NCBI GenBank assembly: GCA_035699745.1
Contig: DASSPH010000110.1
Span: 1 to 64,000, forward strand
DNA from: Vicinamibacterales bacterium
GTDB taxonomy: Bacteria > Acidobacteriota > Vicinamibacteria > Vicinamibacterales > 2-12-FULL-66-21
DNA: 64,000 nt
Direction: 5' to 3'
Position 1 is the stretch's first letter. Each line of letters opens with the position of its first letter. The notes under the pieces were generated by a model that was given only the letters and a program-made list of their open reading frames with translations, did not search any database and had not been told where the DNA came from. Positions 45,116 to 53,559 of this stretch are shown here, piece after piece. Both the position numbers and the translations under genes were made by a program.

Positions 45116-46167
45116 TAGACTTCGAAGGGACGCGAGTTCACGAACGCCTCGGGGCTCGACGGGATTCCCGCCTGCTCCACCGCCGCTTCGACTTCCTTCA
45201 TCCGCTCGTGCGCCGCCGAGCGCATCTTCTCGAGCAGCCCGGCGATTCTCTGCGCCTGCACGATGACGGTCGCCAGGTCGCGCTGCAGGTGCGGGTCCGG
45301 ATAGGCGCGATCGAGCAGATCGCAGTGCCCGATGATGATCTGCAGCGCGCTGTTGATTTCCGCCGCGATCGACAGCGTCAGATCCGACATCGCCTCCATG
45401 GTCCGGTACTTGCCGAGCGACACCTGGAGCTGCTGGGCGATGATCGCGACGGCGAACACTTCCGCGATTGGCTGAACCGCGCGGACGTGCTCGGGGCGAT
45501 ACGCGTTCCTGGCGCGCTGGACGAGGTTCAGCGTGCCGACCGCGCGCCCTTTCGAGACCAGCGGCACGATCAGCGCCGAGCCGAAGCCGGACGTATGGAG
45601 GACGTTGGCGTCAAGGAAATCGGCGGCGGCGGCGGACACGTCGGGCACGATCAGCGCTTCGCGCGAGCGGACGACGCCGCCGAGAACCGTGCGATCGACC
45701 TTGAAGACGATCTCCGGACGGGGACGGCTGCGGCGCTCTTCCTCCGAGACCCGTGCCGTGTAGGTCTGGAACTCGTCGCCGTCCTCGCTGAGCAGCGCGA
45801 GCCCGATTCGATCGCACGGCACGACGTGCGAGAGCCGCGCCGCCAGGCCCTGGAACGCCAGCGTGACGTCGACCGATCGGGCGATGATTTCGAGCATCGC
45901 GTTGTGGTTCTGGAGCTGCTCGATCTCGCCGAGGTTCTGCTGGTGAGTGGACTCGTGCGCCCGGATGCGCTCGGCGAGCGTGCCGAGGCGCTGCGTCGCC
46001 AGCGCCGCCAGCAGCAGCATCACGATCCAGGCGGTGATCACCTGGACGAGGACGAGCGGACGGGTGGGGATGCCGCCCGCGACAATCCAGGCTGACGCCT
46101 GGACGACGCCGAACAGGGCGACGAGGCCCCAGATCACCCACAGCGGGGCGCGGTGGTCGCGAAACAT
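45115..46167 (-). CDS. Membrane GAF protein with degenerate histidine kinase core
   Basis: 350 aa. Two N-terminal TM helices (residues about 8-32 and 38-60), a coiled-coil linker, a GAF domain (about 95-235, VPCDRIGLALLSEDG to AVGTLNLVQRARN), then a dimerisation helix pair resembling HisKA (SDLTLSIAAEINSALQIIIGHCDLL). The phosphoacceptor His normally preceding E is Ala (AAEIN) and no HATPase domain follows, so it cannot autophosphorylate by itself. Its start overlaps the molybdoenzyme stop by one base. Likely a redox or ligand sensor for the operon. Confidence 0.75.
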   Translation of the reverse strand: MFRDHRAPLWVIWGLVALFGVVQASAWIVAGGIPTRPLVLVQVITAWIVMLLLAALATQRLGTLAERIRAHESTHQQNLGEIEQLQNHNAMLEIIARSVDVTLAFQGLAARLSHVVPCDRIGLALLSEDGDEFQTYTARVSEEERRSRPRPEIVFKVDRTVLGGVVRSREALIVPDVSAAAADFLDANVLHTSGFGSALIVPLVSKGRAVGTLNLVQRARNAYRPEHVRAVQPIAEVFAVAIIAQQLQVSLGKYRTMEAMSDLTLSIAAEINSALQIIIGHCDLLDRAYPDPHLQRDLATVIVQAQRIAGLLEKMRSAAHERMKEVEAAVEQAGIPSSPEAFVNSRPFEV

Positions 46168-48845
46168 CAGCCGATCGCCGCAGGCAGCTTGTAGGCGGCC
46201 GCTACCGGACGAAGCGGTCTGTCGAACCAGGATGGACGACGGGTCCCGTCAGGTCCCGGCGCCGGCCGCGTCAACTGCATCCATTCTTTATACGCCTGGT
46301 GCGCCTTTTCCGTGTCGACCTCGATGTCCCCGTACCGATCTTCGGGCCGGGCGCGCTCGAGGCGGACCCGCTGGTGCCAGCAGTGCATCCCGCTGACCGG
46401 ATCGGGTTGAACCGGGAAGGTCAGGTTCTGGTGAACGCCGACCTCGCTCCACCAGATTCGGGCGCTGTCCGGATCGTTGCTCTCGAAGGGACGCGCGCCG
46501 TGCTGCTGGCGCATGCGATAGCGCCCGCCCGGATCGCGCGCGATCGAGACCAGCGCCGTCGCGTTCCGCGCGCCGCCGAGATCCTCGTTCAGTCGCCAGC
46601 GGCCGAGATGGTGCGACATGCCCAGCACGCCGGGCCGGATCCCCTCAGTGACCCAGACGCGGGTCACGAAATACCCGATTCGCGTCCGGACCCTGACGAG
46701 GTCGCCCGTGCGAAGCGCGTAGCGCGACGCATCGGCGGTCGCGATCCAGAGCGGATTGCTGTGCGAGATCTCGTACAGCCACTTGACCGCCGATCGGGTG
46801 TGAATCAGCGTCGGCAGCCGGAAATTCGGCAGGAGGTCGAACTCTCCGTCTTCCCGCTTCAGGTCGCGCCAGTGCACGTGGCCGGGGACATAGCGCGGGA
46901 TCGCATGTTCAGGCCAGCCCCAGTCGGCCAGCGTCTTCGAGTAGAACTCGAGCTTGCCGGACGGGGTCTTGAAGCCGTTCTTCTCGAAGTCACGGCTGTA
47001 GGTGTTCTCGGACACCTTGAACACGCCGTATTTGCGCATGTACTGCAGGGGCGTGAGACTCTCTTTCGCCGCGGCCTCGGGCAGTCCGGGGACGGAGTGT
47101 TCGAACATCCAGCCGTAGTACTCGTCCATCGTGATCGGCTGGCCGGGACGATACGGGCTCTCGAAGAACTTGCGGATGCCGAGGGCGCCGTCCGGATCGA
47201 TTTTCCAGCTGAGCGCGACCCAGAACTCCGATTCCTCCCACACCTCTCCGGGATTCGATTCGTGCGTGGCGGTGAACGTCTCGCCTGCCTTCTCGCGCGC
47301 GACCCGCAGCACCGGCTGGCGGAACCCGAGCCACTGCCCGGCATGCGTCTCCTGGCTCATCGTGTCGTGGCGCTCGGTGCCGAGTCCCATCGGCAGGATG
47401 TAATCGGCGAACCACGCCGTCTCGCTCCAGGTCGGCGACAGTGACACGTGCAGGCCGATCTTCTGCTCGTCCTGCAGCACCTCCATCCACGAGAACCCGT
47501 CGGGGTTCGTCCACAGCGGGTTGTAGACGCGGGTGAAGTACACGTCGAGCTTCCCGCGCCCCTCCTTGAGGAAGTGGGGCAGCAGATAGCTCAGCTCGTG
47601 GAACGACAGCGGGAACTCGCGCGGGAACAGCAGCTCGTTCCAGTATTCCGGTGCCGGCGGCGGGTTGGGATGCTTGGGGACGAACTTGTTCGTCACGTGC
47701 AGGTTCACGCCGCCGACGGTGCCGACGCTGCCGGTCAGGACGACCAGCAGATAGAGGCAGCGCGTGATCTGCCAGCCCCACAGGTTGCCCGCCGCGGCGG
47801 CGCGCCAGCTGTGCGTGGCGAAGCGGCTGCCGGCGCGGGCGATCGCATGTGCCGCTTCGACGATGCGTTCCGCGGCGACGCCGGTTTCGGCGGCGGCGAA
47901 CTCCGGCGTGAACTGCGCGTACTCCTCCTTCAGGACGTCGACGAAGGTCTCGAACGTCTCCGGCCGGCCGGGATGAAGCGCCTGCAGGTAGTCGCGCCAG
48001 TTGACCCAGTCGCGCACGAATTTCCTGTCGAACAGATCCTCGTGCAGCAGAATGCGTGCGATCGCGAGGAGCAGCGCGCCTTCGGTACCCGAATACGCCG
48101 GCAGCCAGAGATTGGCCTTGGCCGAGGAATTCGACAGCCGGGGATCGATCGTGATGACCGTCGCACCCTGAGACTGCGCGTCGATGATCCGCTGCGCGTG
48201 CGGATTGAAGTAGTGCCCGGTCTCCAGGTGGGACGACAGCAGCAGGATCGTTCGGGCGTTGGCGTAGTCGGGGGACGGGCGGTCGGCGCCGGTCCAGAGG
48301 AAATGCCCCAGCCGCGCCGAGGACGAGCAGACGTTGGTGTGGCTGTTGTGGCCGTCGAGTCCCCAGGCCTGGATGACGCGATTGGCGTAGCCGTCCTCGC
48401 CGGGGCGGCCGACGTGGTACATCAGCTCGTGGCGGCGTCCTTCCTCGATTGCTTTCCGGATGCGCCCGCCAATCTCAGTCAGCGCCTCGTCCCAGGTCAC
48501 GCGCGCCCAGCCCCCCTGGCCGCGCCCCCCGGTCCGCTTCAGCGGATAGAGGATGCGATCGGGGTCGTCGAGCTGGTTGGGGGTGACCACCCCTTTCGCG
48601 CAGGTGCGGCCGCGGCTGCCCGGATGCACCGGGTTGCCCTCGATCTTGCGGACGTCCAGCTTCTCCTTGTCGACGTAGGCGAGGATGCCGCAGGCCGACT
48701 CGCAGTTGAAGCAGATCGACGGAACGATCCAGTAGCGGCGCCGCTCCTTCCTCGGCCAGCTGGTGGACTCGTAGTCGGTGTAGTTGTCCCACTCCGACGG
48801 ATCGGGGTGGGAGCGGAAGCCGGGCGTCATCCTGTCCGTGGCCAT
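46167..48845 (-). CDS. Molybdopterin oxidoreductase, SoeA/PsrA-like catalytic subunit
   Basis: 892 aa of the DMSO reductase superfamily. [4Fe-4S] ligands Cys45, Cys48, Cys52 and Cys82 (CFNCESACGILAYV, GRTCAKG); predicted molybdenum ligand Cys173 (HTNVCSSSARLGH). There is no twin-arginine signal, so the protein should stay in the cytoplasm, as in SoeABC sulfite dehydrogenase and unlike periplasmic Psr/Phs enzymes. It works with the fused Fe-S/NrfD subunit one gene upstream. Sulfite oxidation is the context-based proposal; tetrathionate, polysulfide or formate-type chemistry cannot be excluded. Confidence 0.75.
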   Translation of the reverse strand: MATDRMTPGFRSHPDPSEWDNYTDYESTSWPRKERRRYWIVPSICFNCESACGILAYVDKEKLDVRKIEGNPVHPGSRGRTCAKGVVTPNQLDDPDRILYPLKRTGGRGQGGWARVTWDEALTEIGGRIRKAIEEGRRHELMYHVGRPGEDGYANRVIQAWGLDGHNSHTNVCSSSARLGHFLWTGADRPSPDYANARTILLLSSHLETGHYFNPHAQRIIDAQSQGATVITIDPRLSNSSAKANLWLPAYSGTEGALLLAIARILLHEDLFDRKFVRDWVNWRDYLQALHPGRPETFETFVDVLKEEYAQFTPEFAAAETGVAAERIVEAAHAIARAGSRFATHSWRAAAAGNLWGWQITRCLYLLVVLTGSVGTVGGVNLHVTNKFVPKHPNPPPAPEYWNELLFPREFPLSFHELSYLLPHFLKEGRGKLDVYFTRVYNPLWTNPDGFSWMEVLQDEQKIGLHVSLSPTWSETAWFADYILPMGLGTERHDTMSQETHAGQWLGFRQPVLRVAREKAGETFTATHESNPGEVWEESEFWVALSWKIDPDGALGIRKFFESPYRPGQPITMDEYYGWMFEHSVPGLPEAAAKESLTPLQYMRKYGVFKVSENTYSRDFEKNGFKTPSGKLEFYSKTLADWGWPEHAIPRYVPGHVHWRDLKREDGEFDLLPNFRLPTLIHTRSAVKWLYEISHSNPLWIATADASRYALRTGDLVRVRTRIGYFVTRVWVTEGIRPGVLGMSHHLGRWRLNEDLGGARNATALVSIARDPGGRYRMRQQHGARPFESNDPDSARIWWSEVGVHQNLTFPVQPDPVSGMHCWHQRVRLERARPEDRYGDIEVDTEKAHQAYKEWMQLTRPAPGPDGTRRPSWFDRPLRPVAAAYKLPAAIG

Positions 48846-48846
48846 A

Positions 48847-50388
48847 TCAGCTCAGAGGGACCGACTGTCCCGCCTCCACCCAGATGTATTCCCACGCCGC
48901 GCTGCCGGCGAGCGCGAGAACAGCCATCAGCATGACGATCGCCGTTTCGCCGCTCGACACCGCGCCGGCGAGGAGATAGAGGAGCAGCGGCAGCACGCCG
49001 CCGGCCGCGATCACGACACTCCAGAACAGCGGCGCGTACGCGCCCCGCCGAATCGTGTGCAGGGCGAGCTCGTGATGGCGGGTCGGGCTGGAGGCCAGCA
49101 GGTTCTCGAACACGACGATCATCAAATGCATCAGCAGACTGAAAAAGAGCACGGCCGCCAGCACCACCGACGCGTCCGGCGAGCCGACGTGAAAGACCTG
49201 GTTGATGCCGAGCAGGACAGCGGCACCGGCGACCCCGGACTGCGCGATCAGATGAATCGCCGCGTGGGGCCCCTGCCAGAGATCGCGCCCAAGTCCCTGG
49301 GCGAAAAGGAAGCCTGTATACGCCGTCGCCAGGGTCGCGAACACGATCGCCGGCGCCAGCAGCACGCTGACGACGCCCTCGCCGGCGTACCCACCGAGCC
49401 ACCCGGCTCCCAGCCACAGCGTGCTGATGGCGCCATGGGCGACGAGGAACCATGTGCCCCAGACGAGCCATGATCGCCAGTTCGGTCGCGTGAGGATGTA
49501 GTAGAAGCGTGCCGGGCGCTCGAGATCGGCGATCAGGACGGCGGTCGTCGCGGCAAGGAACAGGAGCGACAGCGCGGGCGCCACCAGCATCGTCAACGCG
49601 GTTCGCTCGGCGGACAGAATCCAGAGCAGCGCCGCCACGAGCATCACTCCGGTCGACACCGCCTTCATGAACAGATAGAGGACCATGTCGATCCCCCACG
49701 GTTTGCCATGCGGGACGTCATAGTCGACGCGCGGTTCGGCCGGCGACGCCGGATCCTCGTCCGGCGCCCCCACCGGCCGCAGGTGAACCTCGCCCTCGCG
49801 GTAGTACAGCGGGCGTACCGCCGCTTCCGGCCGGATCGCACTCTCCTCGGCGCCGAGATAGAAGATCTTCGGTCCCGTGCCCTTCTCGGGCTTGCGCACC
49901 ATGAACGCCTCGCGCTGCACGATGCGCGCGACCTCGCTCGCCGGGTCGTCCAGATCGCCGAAGATCCGGCACTCGGTCGGACACACGCTCACGCACGCCG
50001 GCAGCAGCTTGTTCTCGACCCGGTTCGCGCAGAAGTTGCACTTCTCGGCGGTGTGCGTGTTCGGGTCGATGAACAGCTGATCGTACGGGCACGCCTCCAT
50101 ACAGGCGCGGCAGCCGATGCAACTGTCGCCATGGAGATCGACAATCCCGTCGCGGCGCTTGAACAGGGCGCTCGTCGGGCAGATGCGCACGCACGGGGCG
50201 TCAGCGCACTGATTGCAGAGGACCGGGAAGAAGAAGCGGCGGGTGTCCGGGAAGGCGCCTTTCTCGACCGTCTTCACCCAACATCGATTCACGCCAATCG
50301 GAATCTCGTGTTCGGCTTTGCAGGCGATGGTGCAGGCATGACATCCGATGCACTTTCGGAGGTCGATGGCGAAGCCGTAATTGGCCAT
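48847..50388 (-). CDS. Fused four-cluster ferredoxin-NrfD membrane subunit
   Basis: 513 aa. Residues 1-190 carry sixteen cysteines in four [4Fe-4S] motifs, beginning CIGCHACTIACKAEH (Cys13, 16, 19, 23) and CNQCADAPCVRICP, then CIGCRACMEACP and CNFCANRVENK to CVSVCP. From about residue 225 an NrfD/PsrC-type membrane domain follows with about eight helices (LYLFMKAVSTGVMLVAALL onward). It passes electrons between the molybdoenzyme and quinone. In SoeBC/PsrBC these are two proteins. First gene of the operon. Confidence 0.85.
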   Translation of the reverse strand: MANYGFAIDLRKCIGCHACTIACKAEHEIPIGVNRCWVKTVEKGAFPDTRRFFFPVLCNQCADAPCVRICPTSALFKRRDGIVDLHGDSCIGCRACMEACPYDQLFIDPNTHTAEKCNFCANRVENKLLPACVSVCPTECRIFGDLDDPASEVARIVQREAFMVRKPEKGTGPKIFYLGAEESAIRPEAAVRPLYYREGEVHLRPVGAPDEDPASPAEPRVDYDVPHGKPWGIDMVLYLFMKAVSTGVMLVAALLWILSAERTALTMLVAPALSLLFLAATTAVLIADLERPARFYYILTRPNWRSWLVWGTWFLVAHGAISTLWLGAGWLGGYAGEGVVSVLLAPAIVFATLATAYTGFLFAQGLGRDLWQGPHAAIHLIAQSGVAGAAVLLGINQVFHVGSPDASVVLAAVLFFSLLMHLMIVVFENLLASSPTRHHELALHTIRRGAYAPLFWSVVIAAGGVLPLLLYLLAGAVSSGETAIVMLMAVLALAGSAAWEYIWVEAGQSVPLS

Positions 50389-50399
50389 GGAGCAGAAAA

Positions 50400-50405
50400 A
50401 CTATA
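50400..50405 (-). promoter_or_regulatory. -10 element for Fe-S/NrfD operon, overlapping upstream stop
   Basis: TATAGT on the minus strand, 11 nt before the ATG at 50388; it includes the TAG stop of the methyltransferase gene at 50401-50403. Confidence 0.5.
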
Positions 50406-53400
50406 TCGCATCCCGCGTGCGCCGAAACGCGGCGAGCGCGGCGGTTCGCTCCGACTCGCTCACGAGCGGAAAGGTCGCGAGCACGTGAATCACATCTTCC
50501 TCGCCGAGTCCATAGGCGATCGCCGCGAGCGCGTGAACCTCGGCGCGCGCAGCCTCGTCGTCTGCGGCGGCGCGCGCCAGCGACGCGATGCGCGTGAAGA
50601 GCACGGACTCGCGAGGCACTCTCGGCACCGGCAGCTGGTGGATGACGGCGGCAGGCACGTGCGTGCCGCCCCGCAGGCGCACCAGATAGTTGGCGGCAAA
50701 GCTGTTGAAGATCCCGCACAGAAACCACTGCAGCGTCTCGTCCACGCGGTCGCGCAGGCAGAAAATCGTATGCGTGGTGACGACGCGCGCCGGGATCATC
50801 GCCGCGATCAGTGTGAGCCGGTTGGTGGACGAGGCCACCTCGCGATAGCCGAGGCGCGGCCCTTCGAAGCGATCGCCGAGCAGCCGCGCCGCCGCCGCGG
50901 AGCCGATGAAGGCGCGCGCCTCTTCGACACGGAGACGATACGGATCGAGCAGCTTGCCTTCCACGATCGGCAGGCCCGCCGCGGCGAAGTTCGGCGCGTC
51001 GTCCGTCGCGTTCAGCTCGCGGCCGAACCGGACCCGCCAGCCATCGTCGCCGGCGAGCGCCGGAGCGAGCGTGAGGATGCGCGCCAGAATTGCGCGATCG
51101 CGCTCGTGCTCCAGGTCCGGTACGGCGAGCCCTTCGCCGCTGAACCGGCGCACGAGCGCCAGCGGCACGGCAATGGCCGACGGCACCGATCCCGCATCCG
51201 GCACGTCGTCCAGCGCGTCGGCGCTGCGAATGCCGCACCGCATCTGCAATGCGGCGGTCGACCCGGCGGCCGAAGCGGTGATCAGCGAGAACCGCAGACC
51301 GCGATGAATCGGAAACAGCGCGTCGCGATTGTCGAGTCCGAGCACGGCGTCCACCGCGAAGCCGTCGAACAGCCGCCGGCGCAGAGCCGCGCAGCCGTGA
51401 TCGGCGAGCAGCCCCGACGGCATCAGCATGCCGACGCGTCCGCCGGGTCGCGTCAGTTGGAGCATTCGCTCGGCGAACAGTTGATACAGATTGGCGTGCC
51501 CCGTGCCCTGGAGCGCGTAGCAGCCGGACTCGCGGGAAAAGGCCGACAAGCCTCGGGCCGCCGCCCAGGGCGGATTGCCCACTACCGCATCGAAACCGGC
51601 CCGCTCGAGCGGCTGGCCCGAGGCGTCGAAGTAGATCTCGGGGAACTCGAGCTGCCAGTGGAAGAACCGGTGGGACGCGGCGAGTCTGGCGGACGCGTCC
51701 CTCCACCGTGCTTCCACGGCGGGAGGAAGACCCGATGCCTCGCCGCGCAGCGCGCTGCTGAACGCCGTCCAGGCCCGGCCGCCTGGCGCGGTCTCGCCGT
51801 CCGGCCAGAACCATGCCGCGCACCACGCGTCCGCGAGCACACGCCACGGCGCGAGAGGTCCGTGCTCCCCGGCGAGCCGGTCCATCGAGCGCTCCTTCCC
51901 TCTCACGACGGTCGCTGAGTCGTCGGGAGTCATGGCGAGCGCCGCACGCATTTCCACCGACGCTCCGATGCGGGCGACGAGCGCCTCGGCGTCGAACAAG
52001 GGCAGCGGCTGCCCTGGCCGCCGGCTGCCGCGGCCGGGCGGCTGCCGCGCCATATCCGCCGCCGACGCCCCGACCAGGCTGTTGCCGCTCCGCAAATGGT
52101 GATCGAGAAACGACAGCGGCCGGTCGGCGGCAAGCGTGCACAGCCAGAGCGACAGCCTGGCGAGCTGCACGGCCATGGGATTCACGTCGACTCCGTACAG
52201 GCAGCGCTGGGCCACCAGTCGTCTGAAACCGGCGCGATCGGCCGCCGTGAGGTCCGCACGGGAGGCCTCACCGCTCGCGATCAGCGCCTCCTCGTAGGCA
52301 TCCGCCGTGAAACGGCACGCCGCCACCAGAAAGGCGCCGCTTCCCATCGCGGGATCGATGACGCGCAGGGACAGGATCTCCTGCGGTGAGCGGCCGCGCA
52401 CCAGCGGCGCCAGCGTCCGGCGGACGAGGTACTCGGTGATGGCGCGAGGGGTATAGAAGGTGCCGGTCGGCTTGCGCCGCGGCTCGCCCGGTGTGAAATC
52501 CAGCACGCGCTCGTACACGGCGCCAAGCTGCTCGACGCCGAGATCGAGGTAGGAGATGCGCTCGCGGCGGTCCGCGCCCGGACGCGTCGTGACCGCCAGG
52601 AGCACGTCGCGCGCCACGCTGTCGTCGACGACGAACGAGTCCGCCAGTGGTGCGGCCGCCGGCGCGAAGAGCCGCCCGTTGAAGGGGACGACGTGCAGCG
52701 ATCCCGCGGCGCAGCCGCGATGCGCGAGGCGAGCGATCGCCTGGAGCGACTGCCACAGTCCCACGGGTGCGGCGCGCGACTCGACGGCAGGTCGGAGGGA
52801 CTCGATCGTGTAGCTCTCCCGATAGACCGGATGCCATTGGGGCACCAGGCCGCGCGCCTCCGCGAACAGCAGGAAGAGAATGCGGTAGACGACGGTGAGC
52901 GCATCGGCGAACGAGACGGCCGGATCGGGGGGACGTCTGCGTCCGCGCGCGAACCCATCCACCAGCCGCGCCAGCGCCTCGCGAACGCCGTTCTGCAGCG
53001 AGCGCCCGACGGCCGCGCAGTGACGGTCGGATGCGGCGACGATCCGTTCGAGCGTCGCAAGCGGCGTGTCGGCGTCGGCATCGAACAACCGCCGCGTGGC
53101 CGCAAGCGCCGTGTCATCGTCTTCCAGGCGCAGCAGATCGAGGTCGAGCGAACGCCGCGTGTACGCGCGCGTCGCGTCCACCAGGCGCGCGGTCGTGCCA
53201 TTGCTGCCAATCCACCAGCGTGCACGGACTGGCGCGTCCCGTCGGGTGCGGCGGCGCAGCCGGTGGAGATCGGCTCCCCAGCCGCCCGCCGCCGCTACCG
53301 CTGCGGCAGTACTGCCGCGACCCGCAGCCGCGACGACCTCGGTCGAATCCCCGCGCAGGATCTGCACGTCCAAACCGAGAACGTTCAGGATCGGTCCGAG

Positions 53401-53559
53401 CTGATGATCGAAGATCTGGCGCGCCGTGCTCGCGGGGCCGAGCGCCCGCCGGGCCTCGGCCAGCGTCCGTCTCAGCGGCGCGATCCGCGCGTCGAACGTA
53501 CCGAGCTCCTCCAGCAGCTCGACGGACGCCAGCGAACCGCCGATGCTCTTCAGCGCCAC
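50401..53559 (-). CDS. Eco57I-like N6-adenine DNA methyltransferase (type IIG-like)
   Basis: 1052 aa from a GTG at 53559 that overlaps the helicase stop by 10 bp; the in-frame sequence upstream of it is shadow of the helicase gene. SAM motif VIDPAMGSGAFLVAA (near residue 405), the N6-amino methyltransferase motif VVGNPPWAAARG (near 662) and the target-recognition signature IVEGKLLDPYRLRV (near 867). Residues 113-165 (IGSNGTTARLVDATRAYTRR) resemble the strand block after the nuclease site of type IIG enzymes, but the D..ExK catalytic residues are not seen. Partner of the helicase gene. Confidence 0.8.
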   Translation of the reverse strand: MALKSIGGSLASVELLEELGTFDARIAPLRRTLAEARRALGPASTARQIFDHQLGPILNVLGLDVQILRGDSTEVVAAAGRGSTAAAVAAAGGWGADLHRLRRRTRRDAPVRARWWIGSNGTTARLVDATRAYTRRSLDLDLLRLEDDDTALAATRRLFDADADTPLATLERIVAASDRHCAAVGRSLQNGVREALARLVDGFARGRRRPPDPAVSFADALTVVYRILFLLFAEARGLVPQWHPVYRESYTIESLRPAVESRAAPVGLWQSLQAIARLAHRGCAAGSLHVVPFNGRLFAPAAAPLADSFVVDDSVARDVLLAVTTRPGADRRERISYLDLGVEQLGAVYERVLDFTPGEPRRKPTGTFYTPRAITEYLVRRTLAPLVRGRSPQEILSLRVIDPAMGSGAFLVAACRFTADAYEEALIASGEASRADLTAADRAGFRRLVAQRCLYGVDVNPMAVQLARLSLWLCTLAADRPLSFLDHHLRSGNSLVGASAADMARQPPGRGSRRPGQPLPLFDAEALVARIGASVEMRAALAMTPDDSATVVRGKERSMDRLAGEHGPLAPWRVLADAWCAAWFWPDGETAPGGRAWTAFSSALRGEASGLPPAVEARWRDASARLAASHRFFHWQLEFPEIYFDASGQPLERAGFDAVVGNPPWAAARGLSAFSRESGCYALQGTGHANLYQLFAERMLQLTRPGGRVGMLMPSGLLADHGCAALRRRLFDGFAVDAVLGLDNRDALFPIHRGLRFSLITASAAGSTAALQMRCGIRSADALDDVPDAGSVPSAIAVPLALVRRFSGEGLAVPDLEHERDRAILARILTLAPALAGDDGWRVRFGRELNATDDAPNFAAAGLPIVEGKLLDPYRLRVEEARAFIGSAAAARLLGDRFEGPRLGYREVASSTNRLTLIAAMIPARVVTTHTIFCLRDRVDETLQWFLCGIFNSFAANYLVRLRGGTHVPAAVIHQLPVPRVPRESVLFTRIASLARAAADDEAARAEVHALAAIAYGLGEEDVIHVLATFPLVSESERTAALAAFRRTRDAI

